A DNA stretch of 64,000 bases, from contig OZ024852.1 in assembly GCA_964017145.1 (NCBI GenBank), forward strand, positions 2,233,945-2,297,944, read 5' to 3'. The notes beneath the pieces were generated by a model. The model saw only the letters and a program-made list of their open reading frames with translations, was not told the origin of the DNA and made no database searches. The stretch is from Agrocybe praecox. Its lineage: Eukaryota; Basidiomycota; Agaricomycetes; Agaricales; Agrocybaceae. Shown one piece after another: positions 1 to 12,149 of the stretch (position 1 is the stretch's first letter; every line of letters starts with the position of its first letter). The translations under genes were made by a program, and so were the position numbers.

Positions 1-35
1 TGCGTGTGGCCACTGTTCGCATGAAGCTTTTAGGA

Positions 36-313
36 GTTGAAGGTTGACGTTGCAAGTTTTTGGGCCTTTGACAGATCTACTTACTTACTTGAAGCTTTCC
101 ATGACCGTCTTCGAAATCAGTTTTTCACGGGCGCGAGGCGAATAAGCAATGTTTATATTTTTGTTGTTTTTATGAGTTGACGTTGCAAGTCCGAGTCTTT
201 GACAGATCTACTTACTTACTTACTTACCTACCTACCTACCCTTGACCGTTTTCGAAATCAGTTCTTCTAGCACAGGCGCGAAGCGAGGCGAATAAGCGGT
301 GTATGTTTTTGTT
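36..313. repeat. Imperfect tandem duplication of about 140 bp
   Basis: Two adjacent diverged copies, roughly 36-173 and 174-313. Both contain the ordered landmarks GAGTTGA...GACGTTGCAAGT, TTTGACAGATCTACTTACTTACTT, GACCGT(C/T)TTCGAAATCAGTT and GCGAGGCGAATAAGC. The second copy has an expanded ACTT/ACCT tetranucleotide tract near 207-240. No coding potential was seen. Family unknown. Confidence 0.7.
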
Positions 314-1252
314 TTTATTTTCGTTGGAGTCCTATTTTTGGTCACTCCAGGTCGCATCTCACTATGTTCGAAGGATCACCAGTTAACCTTCTAAAAAAAA
401 ACAAGGCATGGAGTTGACTCATGATGGTCGTACATCCCTCCTGTCCGAAGCCCGAGACTCGTATATAGCAAAACAGCAAACCCCAACTAACTCCCACACC
501 CATTCTATTAGGGTAATGCTTCGGATAACGTTGGTTGACGATAGACAACGATAGACATGTCAGATCATGATGTCGTGCACCACTGGACTCGCTATAGCCT
601 GCAGTGCATGTAAGGATGCATGTAAGTATGTTAAGTATACTCCGCCGATCATCGCCAACGCCTTCCACGCTGACCGGTCGTTCGGTAGTTCCCCAGAGTG
701 AAAATCCACTCAACTCCTCCTCCAATCCATCCATTCCATCCGAGTTCATCTATATATACAAAAAAAGAGAAGCAAAGGTAAAGTACGATATGATGAGATC
801 AACGGTCTGTCAGGATCATAAATAGGTAGAGTTTTTTTTTTTACGCACTCAGCGGCACTGGAGTGAGGAGGAGCGACCAAGTTCTAGCCTTTCCTGGTTA
901 AGGTTTGTCTTCTTTTAAAAAATTTCATGCGCAGTGCGCCGTGCGTCCCGAGTTCAAGTCCGTGGGCCAGGCCAGAGCAAGGCCAGAGCAAACAAGGAGG
1001 GACGGATAGACGGATCTTTAACCTTTAAGCTTTATCGTTTTTTTCTCGGTAGCAGTCTTAGTAGCGGTAGCAGTATGAGTATGAACAATAACAAAAACAA
1101 CAGTGGCGCACCAGAAAAATTTGAATGTTCATTTTAAAATACACTAGTAATCAGACAACAGAAGGAACTTCTTGCTATCTAAAATGACAGCGACTCCAGT
1201 GTCCAGTGTCATTCCGTGTGCGCGAACAAGTCAAGACCAAGTATTCGAAAAG
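314..1252. other. Gene-free stretch left of the tandem array
   Basis: No open frame here resembles a protein and short frames are broken. The only structured item is a weak A-box/B-box-like pair at about 888-960, discussed among the rejected items. Confidence 0.4.
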
Positions 1253-2794
1253 TAAGAAAAGGTTGACTTTGACCTTTGACCGTTGACTTGAGAAGAAGAA
1301 TGTACATGCCATAGTGATATCAGTGCCAGTGCGCGTGCGCGTGCGAATCGAAAAAACAAGAAGAAAAAAGGTCAAGCTTGACTTTGAAGTTTGACTTTTG
1401 GATCGAGAAGAAGGACGTGTATGCAGGCATGATGATATCATATCATATCATATCACACACCATAACGTACGCGTACCGTCTCGTCTCGTCTCGTTTTTGA
1501 ACTTCGATGCACGCGTTGGCGTTGTCGTTGGCGTTGTCGTGTTGTCCCTAGGAAAGAAGTAGAGACACTGGCAGAGGCAGAGGCTGACATAGGCAGAACG
1601 TTGAACGTTTGAACGACAGACTCGGAGGACAAATCGACGATCGACGATTATCACCCATCGATATCCCCTAGCACAAGGGAATTCAAGCGGATCCGACACG
1701 ATACCGAAGAGAACTTGAGAGAACTTGGAGCCCCACGGATCCGATTAATAGAGTAGTCGTCGAAAAACGAGAAAGGTTTTAACCTTTGACTTGAGAAGAA
1801 GAAGAAGCCATGGTGATATCATATCGATATTATATGTACACATAGCAGCCATATTATGCCCATGTCACACGATCGAAAATTCGAAAGAAAAAAACAAGAA
1901 GAACAAAGGTCAAATCACATCATATCATATCACACAGCATACGTACGCGTACCGTCTCGTCTCGTCTCGTTTTTGAACTTCGATGCACACGTTGTTGTTG
2001 TTGTTGTGTTGTGTCGTCCCGAGGAAAGAAGCGGAGGAACTAGCAGAGGCAGACAGAGAGACAGAGGTAGACAGGCAGAAAAAGACTGAACGTTGAACGA
2101 TAGACTCGGAGGACAAATCGACGATCGACGATTATCACCCATCGACATCCCATCCCCTAGCACAACGGAATCGGATCCGACACGATACCGAAGAGAAGGA
2201 GAACTTGGAGCCCACGGATCCGATTAATAGAGTAGTCGTCGAAAAACAAGAAAGGTTTTAACCTTTGGCTTGAGGAGAAGGAGAACATGCCATGGTGATA
2301 TCATACTCCAGTGCGCGTGCGTATCGATATCCATATTGATATTCACATAACAGCCATATCGATCAAGGATTCGAAATTCGAAATTCGAAAGAAAAAAAAC
2401 AAGAAGAACAAAGGTCAAACCTGACTTTAAAGTTTGACCTTTGGATCAAGAAGAAAAACATGTATGCAGGTGTGGTGATATCGTATCATATCACACACCA
2501 TACGTACGCGTAGCATCTCGTTTCGTCTCGTTTTGTCTGCGAAATTCGATGGCACCCTCGTGTACGTTGTCGTTGTCGTTGTGTTGGCTCGAGGAAAGAA
2601 GCAGAGAACGACAGAGGCAGAGGCAGAGGCAGAGGCAGAACGTTTGAACGACAGACTCGGAGGACAATCGACGATCGGCGATATCGATCATCCCCCATCG
2701 ATATCCCATCCCAATGCCCATCCCCCAGTATAACAGAATCGGAACCGACACGATACCGAAGAGAATATTGGAGCCCCACGGATCCGATTAATTA
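1253..2794. repeat. Three-unit degenerate tandem array, about 480-560 bp per unit
   Basis: Units lie at about 1253-1757, 1757-2237 and 2237-2794. Each carries the same order of landmarks: a GGTTTTAACCTTTG or TTGACTTTGACC start with TTGAGAAGAAG, a CATGCCAT(A/G)GTGATATCAT block, AAAAACAAGAAGAAxAAAGGTCAA, CATATCACACAxCATA(A)CGTACGCGTA, a TCTCGTCTCGTTTT run, GAGGAAAGAAG followed by CAGAGG-type hexamers, a GACAGACTCGGAGGACAA(A)TCGACGATC block, and an end with GACACGATACCGAAGAGAA then CCCACGGATCCGATTAAT. Units differ by indels and microsatellite expansion. No long ORF is conserved between units, so this looks like non-coding satellite-type DNA. Confidence 0.85.
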
Positions 2795-3786
2795 ACACAT
2801 ACATAGTCCGATGCGCGTCGAGAACTCAGAAAATTTAACAGAGTATAGTGCAGTACACAGGAAGTCCACCTGCGCATGTGGCGGCGGCGGCGTATGTCTA
2901 GATGTCTAGAAAGATGATTATGATGACGATTATGACGATGGTGAGTGTGAAGCGAATAGCGAATAGAGACGAATCAAATTCAGGAATAATTAGTGGGAGG
3001 GAGGGAAGGAGGGAGGGTTCGAAAGAGGGACCTCCCAGAAGTCTAGCAAGGGCGGGCGAGTCCCAAACCCATGGACCACCCAGTAAGTACCTACTGACGG
3101 TGTCGGTGACGCGCATCCGATGACGGGGTGTGAATCGCGCTATAATGTACACACCAAACACTAAGGCTAACGCTAATTAGTAATAATTAGAGAGCAGAGA
3201 CTAGGCTTGCTCAATATTGCTATATTATCGAGACGAAAAATGATGAATCCCTTCCGTTTCGGAGGAGGCGGTTTATGTCTTTCTCTCTCCGTGTGTGTGG
3301 ACGCTTCTACGTATGTATATAAATTTGGGTAGGTGGGTGGGTATGTGCATACGCGGTAACGCGGCTTCTGGGTCCTATGCTCAAGTTCCAAGTTCCAAGT
3401 AAGAAGTTGGCAATGAAAATTTTTCACGATGTTCTCCTTCGAACGTGACGTCCGTCCGTCTGTCCATCCGTGTATTTTTTCACGGATTTAACAGTGCGTT
3501 TACTCGCGCGAGTCATAATAAAAATATGTACCGCGAAGGAACTGGCAACAACTCGTCATTAAGACCTTTAGACGTGGACACGAACGCACGCACGCACGCA
3601 CATCCGGCGGCATGGACGTGAGTGAGAAATTGGATTGCTTCTGATCGTCAGAGTCCCATCCATACTTAACAGAGAAAATTGTATGTGGGAGAGGGACTCC
3701 AGTGGGAGGGTTCCAAACATGGAAAAGTGGCCCAGACACTCGGGAATCGGGGGGAATGCGACTGTGATCATCTGTCGCTTGGCACG
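2795..3786. other. Gene-free stretch before the Ecl1-type gene
   Basis: Short overlapping frames on both strands show no family resemblance, and the sequence is rich in GAT/GAC and GGGA simple runs. Part of it should be the promoter of the downstream small gene. Confidence 0.4.
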
Positions 3787-3804
3787 GTCACGCTAAAGCG
3801 TGAC
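3787..3804. promoter_or_regulatory. Perfect 8+2+8 palindrome in the Ecl1-type promoter
   Basis: GTCACGCT-AA-AGCGTGAC is a perfect inverted repeat with a 2-nt centre, 116 nt upstream of the start codon and about 70 nt upstream of the TATA-like box. Its size and symmetry fit a dimeric transcription-factor site. Which factor binds is unknown. Confidence 0.45.
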
Positions 3805-3872
3805 AAAGTCGCGAGATCTGAAATCTACGATTTGATCTTGTTCCCCGATCTGGGTCATCGACTTTTTATTAA

Positions 3873-3878
3873 TATAAA
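3873..3878 (+). promoter_or_regulatory. TATA box of the Ecl1-type gene
   Basis: TATAAA lies 42 nt upstream of the ATG at 3920, in an AT-rich stretch. The position suits a short 5' leader. Confidence 0.55.
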
Positions 3879-3919
3879 GAGGAACGACCCCCAGTGATAC
3901 CGCCTCTTCCTCACACACA

Positions 3920-4682
3920 ATGGACATCGACTGGTGCTTGACCTGCGAAAGGCGTCTTGTATGTCTCTTTTCTCTCTGAGCTCTATTCACCTCACTCACA
4001 ATCTTATCAGGAATATTCAGACAGCTTATACTGCTCACCAGAATGCCAATCCCACGGTGCTGGGCCTTCAATACGAAGGGTAACACAACCAACAACGACG
4101 ACGAAACAGTGGGCAGGAAATGACTATGCAGGGATAGCTGCATGGGCCGCCCAAATACCAGCAGGAGCAGCACCCTCAAGCGTCTCTTCAAAGAAGTGTT
4201 CTCCCCCCAATCTGCTCAAACCCAGCCGCTGTCTCGTAGCTCAAACTCTCCCTTCTCCTCCTCTTCCCTCTCCACCTCCTTCAAACCCAATCATAACTCC
4301 AAGACACCACCACTACCAGCAGCCACGGTCATCCCTCCGCTCAGCGGCAACAGCCGAATCCTCGTGCCTCGTTGCAACGCCCCCATGCTCCTCTAAACCC
4401 GTCCCAATATCATCCATACCATCAATAACGAGGAAGCAGTCCATAATAGACGGCATGTACTCCCACTTCCTCCAGTCATGGAACTCCGCCGTCGTACCCA
4501 TATCCAAACCCCCCCCCAAAGATGACTTCTCAAACCAAACAACAACACACCTCGTCAAAATCATCTCGTCGTCTGACCTATCTTACGAACACCAACCGTC
4601 GTCCTTCCACAACCACCACCACCACGATGACCACCCATCGTTTAGAACGCGAGGTCGAAAGGCGTCGCGTGTAGCTGCTTGA
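3920..4682 (+). CDS. Ecl1-family small zinc-binding protein (putative life-span/stress regulator)
   Basis: Two exons, 3920-3958 and 4011-4682, with a 52-nt GTATGT...CAG intron in phase 0; predicted 236 aa. The N-terminus reads MDIDWCLTCERRL and after splicing gives EYSDSLYCSPECQ. This CxxC...YCSxxCQ pattern at about residues 6-25 is the signature of the fungal Ecl1/Ecl2/Ecl3 family, small nuclear proteins that extend chronological life span and act in metal and starvation responses in fission yeast. The rest is Pro/Ser-rich and low complexity, with a His-rich stretch near residue 215 that could also bind metal. Only the motif supports the family; the tail is not recognisable. The intron falls between the two cysteine pairs, so the unspliced frame loses the zinc motif. 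A TATA box and a perfect palindrome lie upstream. Confidence 0.7.
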
Positions 4683-5487
4683 TTTACTTTTCATCTTTCG
4701 TCTCGTCGTCGCTTCCTCGCTTTGCTTTGTTATTATGTATACCACACCACCACTCGGATTCCACATAGATTTCTTTTCTTTCCTCTCTCTCTCTCACTAT
4801 CGACGACCAACATCCCTCATTTGGATTTACACCTATCTATACCACCCTACCCCACCACGACTACAAATAAAACAACCGTCGTCAGTCGTCCAGTCGTCCT
4901 TCCTTCCTTCTATGCGTCTTTCTTCCTTCGTTCCCCACCAACCAACCCAACCAAATGCAAAGAAAAAAAGCGCCCACTTTCGCTCTCAACTTCCTTTCTT
5001 CTCTCCTTTCTTGCATCGTGTTCTCACACCATATTACATCGCATCTCATACCCCCCATCTCTATCTCTGCATACATACACCATACATACATGCTCTACAT
5101 ACGTATATATACTATACGTATCATACATACATACAATAACATGACTACCGACGGACGGCCGTTGGCCCTTCCTCCCAACACAAAATTTGACTTCGAGCTC
5201 GAGACTGAAAACCAGTTACCAAAAGCCACTTTCGTTCCACCTGCATCTGCATAGCAATGACACCACCACCTATCACATAAACCAAGTAACAACATAGACG
5301 GCATGCGCTTTTTCTTCTTCCCAGTTAGATAACTGTAATATTATATCGATACATCTTCGAGAATGAATGAACGCAAGAAAGAAAGAAATAAATAAATAAA
5401 TGTTGAATATAATGGGAGGAAACCGTCCGTTTTGTTCAAATTGGACCCCGACGACTCCAAAGACGAAGACGACCTTGTCCCCGTTGC
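4683..5487. other. Downstream spacer with one 37-codon frame
   Basis: Pyrimidine-rich DNA with TC/ATAC runs. An ATG frame at 5141-5254 could encode 37 residues (starts MTTDGRPLALPPN, ends with a stop at 5252-5254) and sits after ATACAT-repeat DNA resembling a 5' leader. There is no family match and no obvious further exon, so I do not call it a gene. Confidence 0.3.
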
Positions 5488-6600
5488 TCATGTCAGCTTG
5501 GGCTGCCATCGGTATCAACGACCTTGTCCTTGCACTACAACAAGTTTATCTTTGATTTTTTTTTAAATTTCTTGCCTTGCCTTGCCTTGCCTTGCCTTGC
5601 CTTCACGAAGAATCAAGAATCAAGAACTCACGACAAACGACAACCGACAACCGACCGACACGCCCATATATCTCTTATCATCCCTCACTATGTGGTCACT
5701 CTCGAAAAACGCCTCTGTGAAGAAGCTATTTTATCTTATCGTTGGTTGTCACCTTAAACTATCTTCACCGTACTTCCCTCTAAAAACCGAAGTTCGAACA
5801 CACGTCGGACGCGATAAACAGAGTCCAGACAAAACAACGGGGATCGATCGAGAGGAATTAATCGCGAGTTGACATCGATTCCTTTTTTTTTTTCTTCTTC
5901 CCAGTTAGATAACATGGGTCACAGTGCATGCCAGTGTTGTATCAAGACTCTATGATCTTGGATTCGTCAGTATCGACGACCTTGTCCTTGTACTACTACA
6001 ACAAGTTTTTTTTTTTAAATCTCTTGACTTAACTGGCAATATCATGCCTTGCCCCACCTTGCCCCACCTTTCCTTGCCTTGCCCCCGCGAAGAATCGAGA
6101 AATCACGACAACCAACACCAACAGGCCCATACAACCACGATACGATAAAACCCCGTGGGTCATGCATGTATGTCAGCTTGGGTTGCCAGTGTTGTAAGTA
6201 TCAGGACTTCTCTGATCTTAAATGCGTCGGTAATAGGTATCAACGACCTTGTCCTTGTACGTACGTACTACAGCAAGTTTTTTTTTGTTATCTCTTAACT
6301 TGACTGGCGGTATCATGCCTTGCCTTGCCTTGCCTTGCCTTGGCGAAGAATCACGACAACCGAAACCGACACGCCCATACGACTACGATAAAACATAACG
6401 ATACGAATACATGCATCCCTTATCAATGTCATCCCTCATCCCACTCTCAAAAAACGCCTGTGAAGAAGCCATCTTATCGTTAGTTGTAACTTAAAAAACT
6501 TTCTGCACCGCACTTCTTTCTTTCTAAAAACCGATCGAATACACTGTCGGACACGATAAACAGACAAACAACGGGGATCGATCGAGAGGAATCAACATGG
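5488..6600. repeat. Three-unit degenerate tandem array with CCTTG runs
   Basis: Units at about 5488-5885, 5886-6165 and 6166-6600. Shared landmarks are TATC(A/G)ACGACCTTGTCCTTG, CAAGTTTTTTTT, a (CCTTG)n tract, CGAAGAATC...CACGACAACC and a GCCCATA block. The first and third units also share AAAACGCCT(C)TGTGAAGAAGC, the TCTAAAAACCGA block and CAACGGGGATCGATCGAGAGGAAT; the second unit lacks this right half. The phrase CTTCTTCCCAGTTAGATAAC occurs at about 5893 and in near-identical form at 5314. Unrelated in sequence to the array at 1253-2794. No conserved ORF. Confidence 0.8.
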
Positions 6601-9175
6601 ACATCGATTGGATGGATAGACAGATAGATAGCCAATATTGCTATCCAGAGGCAGAGGCGGGTTGGTCGGATTCAATTGATCAAGTTCTATGTATTGATTA
6701 CTTACTTACTTGGTAGGACCGGGAGATATATGCAATGTAAACTTCTCATTAACCCGCCGGGTCGAGTCTAAATATTTATAAAATAATATTCTCATTTCCC
6801 ATCCTCATGGGAGCGAAAGGTGGAGTGGAGGAGAAAAAAGGAAAGTCTTTCTTTCTTTCTTTCGTTTGCTGGCTACGGCGCGAGGGACATGCAGCTGGCA
6901 GCAGGCTCGGAGCGATCATCGATCGACGTTATTACGTTGCCACAACCTTCAAGTTTTTTCACAGGTTTACTTTCACGTCCATCCTGACCCATGCAGCTTG
7001 CTCTGTTTTTTGTTCATATATCACTCAGGAAGCTTTGCCTTTGCCTTTGCCGTCGCCCGCCCGCCCGTCTGGTTGTGAACCGTGGATTGTCACCGACGAG
7101 ACGAGAATATCCTCTCGCCGGATCCTCTTTCTCTGTCTCAAAGTTTTCCTTGGATCCTTCCCTCCATCATACTTCCTAAATTCTCTCCTTCTACCCATTC
7201 AATACACTCCATTCCATCCATTCTTGCAATCCATTCAATCCGCTCAATCAAAAAAAAGACAGAAACAGAAAGAAAAACTGCGCGCCCCCAGTCCCAGCCC
7301 AGTCCCGTCTTCCGAAATCTGAATCCGATTCACCCGCAAATAGTCCTTTTCGAACGAGATGAGACGAGACTCTGATAAAAGAGGTCTATGTACGCTATGT
7401 ATAAGTGCTATATATAGTTATGCTTTTTGTATAGGTACCAGTATGTAGCATGTATGGCAGGGCGGCGGGTGAAGTCTATCCCTATCCGTATATCTCTATC
7501 TCCCCTTGCGCATTACGCCATCCCATCCCATGGCACTATGTTCGGGCCATCTATTATTAGTGAGGCTCGCTCGCTCTCCTCGCTATCAATCAAGGGGAGG
7601 GCTTGGGGAGGGTTACTCTAGACTGATGTACATATTTACGTTTACATGTAAGCTAATCTATGTATGAGCACGCCATCGTCACGCGAACGCCGAACGAGTG
7701 AGTGAGTAAGTCAGTAAGTGTATTGGTCCTGAGTCCTGACTAAAAAGCTATTTGTTTGTTTGTTACTTATTCTTACTCTTACCTTACCAACCCCACGGCA
7801 GACGTAATAAAGCATTAGTAGTAGTTTGTAATAAGTATCATAGTAGCACCGAAACGGACGAAACTTGGAGCAAGTTTGAACGCGAACCTATGGAAAGACT
7901 CAGAAGAAGCACGGTGACCGACCCGGTACACATAGTAGCCTGTACCCACCTCAGATGTCTTTACTTAGTACCCTTACACTTGCCTACCTGGGCCAACGCG
8001 CACCCATCGTCGGCCAATCTGCTCTAATCTGGGTATGGCTGGTAATAGCTAATGTACGTACGTGTTTTATTTGTGGGCAAGCAACCCTGACGCACATTTC
8101 ATCACTTCCTGGATCTGGAAAGCAATTTGATTGGTATGTTATTACGGATGGCTCCGACTCGGATTCGGCGGATCTCTCAGTATACGCGTCTGGCCTACTA
8201 TGGCAACTTGAATAAGTAAGTAGTAAGTAGTACATAGCATGGTGTTACTAATTAATGTACTATCACTTCGCCCTCGCTGCCTCGGGTCCCAAGTTCCATG
8301 CATAAATATGATAAGTATCGATATAGTATCATAAATAAGAGCAACAGCCTCAAGATCATGATCATAGTGATCAGTGACATCGTTGACTGGCTGATCAACA
8401 GCGTCCACTTCCATGTTCAAATTTTATCGTATGGCCACGATATCGATGTGATATTTATGTTGGGCGTAGGATCCACGAGGAGACGGCGGATATATGGACC
8501 GTCGATTCGATTGCTACTTACTTATAGTATGTATGTACATACCATACATGCATTATAAGCGTTGCGCGATGTTTACTGAATAGCTAGAAGATGGCTCGTC
8601 CAGTGGAATTGTAATTTGTTGCCAAGTTCCGAATTTGGCAAGTAGAATTCGAAAAGGTCAAGTTGGCTGGCAATCTCCGATTTGTCTTGTCCTGTCTGAT
8701 TTGATTTTTATCCACCACCACGGTCCATCACCACGACTAGTCTATAGGCTCGTTCCTCTGGGGTTTATGCAATGCGAGGTGTTTTTTTAAATAAAAAAAA
8801 CCTATGTCGACGCACGTACGCAGGCACAGACCAGACTGACGACTGACGACACTCCTGGTACTCAAGCAGTACAAATTCAGCTGGCCCAGATGGTTGTTGG
8901 ATGGATGGACCAACAATCAATCCACGCTTCATAGTGTTCAGAAAATCGGAGAACAGTGACTTGCAGTTTCACCACCACAAATCCTCAAGGCCTCAAGCTC
9001 AAGATCGAAGTGATTCAAGTTGCAAACAAAACAAGAAAACACAGAAACAAAACAAAAAACTGGTTGTCGGAGATTCAAAATGCTTCCATATAAAGCAAGG
9101 ATCACTTACCGTATCGACCACTTTCGGGGTCCGGCTACTCCGGCTACACCCAAAAAAAGTATATTCTGAACTTGA
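6601..9175. other. Gene-free spacer before histidyl-tRNA synthetase
   Basis: Frames of up to about 170 codons exist (for example at 6807-7322) but have no recognisable domain and are biased by TTC/CAT runs. The part from about 8480 to 8920 resembles DNA at 12150-12590 on the other side of the synthetase gene. A TATA-like CCATATAAAG lies near 9088, about 90 nt before the next start codon. Confidence 0.4.
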
Positions 9176-11788
9176 ATGACTTGTCGAGGTTTTTCTTTAT
9201 CTCTGTCCTCATCGTATCCTACATCCCCATTTTTTCTGAGTCTTACCTTTACTTCGAGAGGAGGTTTTCAGACCAGAGCATACAATACCCATCGCTTACT
9301 TTCAAGCTTAAAACCACAACGCCAGATTTCTAGTTCTAGTTCTAGTTTATCGGCATCATCATCATCGGACAGGAATATCACTAGAAGATTACCACCACCC
9401 ACTATATCCTCCCTATTCCATCCACAGAACCACCACTCATTCTCAACCATGTCATCTTCATTATCATCATCAACACCGGGCGTCAGCACCGCCGACTTGG
9501 AGGCCGAGATCGTCGTGCAGACCGCCAAATTCAACGAACTGAGGTTGAAGGGCGAGCCTCTGGACGAGATTAAGAAGAGTTTGTCTGATTTGAAGAAAAA
9601 TCTGGCGTTGGCGAAGAATGCAGGGAAGGAGAAGAAGGAGAAGGTACCTGAGGGAAGCGGTGCTCAGCAAGGACAGGAAAAGAAGAAGGAAAGGCTGCTC
9701 TTGAAGACTGCAAAGGTGCGCGTGCCATAAATTGCTTTCTGCCTGACTGACTGTATACTTTCTCAAAAAATAAAAAAATGATATTACCGATTCCTCGTAG
9801 GGTACTCGCGATTACGGTGCCGCAGAGATGTTCTGCCGTGAACACATCACCCAGGTCGTCAAAGACACCTTCACGACATTCGGCGCTGCCTGCCTCGATA
9901 CGCCCGTCTTTGAGCGCAAGGATGTCCTCACAGACAAGTACGGTGAAGATGCCAAGCTCATCTTCGATCTCATGGACCAAGGAGGCGAGCAGCTTGCGCT
10001 GAGGTACGACCATACCGTCCCGCTGGCAAGGTACCTCGCAATGTCGGGCGGTACGACGCCCCAGAACAAGATCTGGCAAATCGGAAAGGTGTACAGACGC
10101 GACAACCCCGTCATGAGCAAGGGAAGAATGAGAGAGTTCATGCAGGCTGTGAGTACGCACGCGTTTTTTTTTTTTTGCATTTGGGTATACCCAGAAGACG
10201 TCGCGCTAATACCCACATTCATTCTAGGATTTTGATATTACCGGCGTGTGGGACCCTATGATCCCAGATGCAGAGTTGCTCAGCATGCTCTGCACCGTCC
10301 TCTCCAAACTTGACGTTGGCGAATTCACCATCAAGGTATGTTCATGTATTTGGGTCACAAGATAGCCCTTGTAAAAAAAACTACTTCCACGGTAGATCAA
10401 CAACCGCAAAATTCTCGATGGAATCTTCGAAGTGTGTGGCGTACCAGAGGACAAAATTCGCAGCATCTCATCTGCTGTTGATAAACTGGACAAGGTAAAT
10501 ATTATTATAAGACGACATATGAGCTGGCTCATGACTGATATTTTCGTCTAAATGGGTCCTAGATGCCATGGGTGGATGTGAAGAAGGAAATGACCGAGGA
10601 GAAAGGTCTCGATCCTGCTGTAGCTGACAAGATTGGAGAGTACGTCAAGCATAAGGGTACGCGCTTTTTTTTTCTGTCTATTTACCCAACGGATGGTTAA
10701 TCAAATTATATTTCTTTTTGAAGGCGGACCAGAGCTTTTGCAAGTCTTGGAAAAGGACGCAGTGCTAACCGCAAACAAGAGCGCAAAAGAAGGTCTCTTG
10801 GACATGACCGTTCTATTTGGACTTCTCGATGCGTACAAGGTTACTGACAAGGTACGTATTTTGAAAAACAAAAGGAGGGGCATAACGCCTGAATTACCAT
10901 TTAGTTCTCTTTCGACCTCTCCCTCGCCCGCGGCCTCGACTACTACACTGGCATTATTTACGAAGCTGTTGTCGAAGCCAGCGCACCACCAGGATTTAAA
11001 TCTGCCAACGCACTCGCGACCGCTCCCTCGACCGAACCATCCGCACCCACACCCGCTGTGCCCGCTAAATCGTCCAAAAAGAAATCAAAACCTACCGAGG
11101 CAGACGCCGACGAGGAAAAGGAAATCGACGAATCACAAGTCGGTGTCGGCTCCATCGCTGCTGGTGGGCGATACGACGGGCTCGTAGGAGCCTTCCTTGC
11201 CGGTGCCGCTGGTGTCGATCCTAAATCAAAAGAAGGCAAGAAAGCCATGGGTCCCAATGGCGGTGTACCTTGCGTAGGTGTCAGTATCGGCATGGACAGG
11301 ATTTTCGCACTGGTGTGGCCGAAGTGGTTGGCGAGGGGTTCCAGGACAAAGGAGACTATGGCATTTGTGATGTCCTCTGGTGATGGCCTGTTGAAGGAGA
11401 GAATCGAGCTAGTTACGGAGTTGAGGAATGCTGGAATTAAGGTTCGTCTCAGCCTTATTTTATATTAATGTCATGGTTATGCTATTGATTGGTGGGCTAA
11501 CGAAATTATTCTATTTGCTAGGCCGATTTCCTCGCCAAGAACAAACCCAAACTGGACCCCCAATTCTCTGCAGGAGAGAAGGACGAAGTACCGTTCGCTC
11601 TCATCATTGGCCAAGATGAAGTGCAAAATGGTATCGTCCGCGTGAAAGAGCAACGATGGGAGTTTGTGGATGGAAAGAAAACGAAGATTGAGAGCAAGGA
11701 GAAGGGCGTGCCCATAAAACGAGAAGAACTCATCCAATGGCTGAAGAACACGGAGACCTGGAAAGAATGGAGTGTTGGCAACTGGTAG
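9176..11788 (+). CDS. HTS1: Histidyl-tRNA synthetase, probable dual mitochondrial/cytosolic form
   Basis: Eight exons: 9176-9715, 9801-10148, 10228-10335, 10396-10494, 10563-10656, 10724-10851, 10905-11441, 11522-11788; 706 aa from the first ATG. Charges tRNA-His with histidine. Seen in order: a Ser/Arg-rich N-terminus of about 91 residues, a WHEP-like helical segment (about 103-150), GTRDY at the catalytic core start, motif 2 ([13 protein letters not shown], then VYRRDNP), the His-specific [10 protein letters not shown] and GGRYDGLVG motifs, motif 3 with GMDRIF, then the C-terminal anticodon-binding domain ending ...EWSVGNW. A second in-frame ATG at 9449 (residue 92) begins the form lacking the presequence, as in yeast HTS1 where two starts serve two compartments. 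A Lys/Ala/Pro-rich insertion lies between the two His motifs. Exon 2 begins exactly at GTRDY. Confidence 0.95.
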
Positions 11789-12149
11789 ACGGTTTCTATA
11801 ACATTTATTGACTTTTCCTTCTTTGGATATAGAACGAACGAATTAAATCTGTAACAAAACAGCTCTCTCCCCAAAAGAAATACGGCTCCGATTTTTCAGC
11901 ACGCCAAGCCCACTATGGCAATATGTCTTGATTTAATATTGGTTTGTAGCTCGATCTGTCACTGAAGATGATGACAGCGATGATATATGTACCACATTAT
12001 CACCTCACTCTAAGTAAGTCCTACTTATTTTTTGCGCGGTAGCGAGGGCCGTTCGTAATCATCATCATCATCACTGAAAGTGACACCACTGAATGACACT
12101 GTCAATCATGATATATGATATTTATGTCAGGGCAGGTAAGTGTGTGCTT

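Noticed and set aside
888..962. tRNA-like A box (TAGCC...TGGTTAAGG) and B box (GAGTTCAAGTCC)
   Set aside because: The boxes are suggestive, but no T-arm or acceptor stem pairs properly and the spacing does not fold as a tRNA. At most a decayed tRNA-derived element.
5572..5602. CCTTG runs as possible telomere-like repeat
   Set aside because: Short, internal to a longer tandem unit and unlike fungal telomere repeats (TTAGGG).
6807..7322. 171-codon open frame
   Set aside because: Low-complexity Ser/Pro/Phe composition from TTC/CCATT runs, no domain, no splice-extended model.
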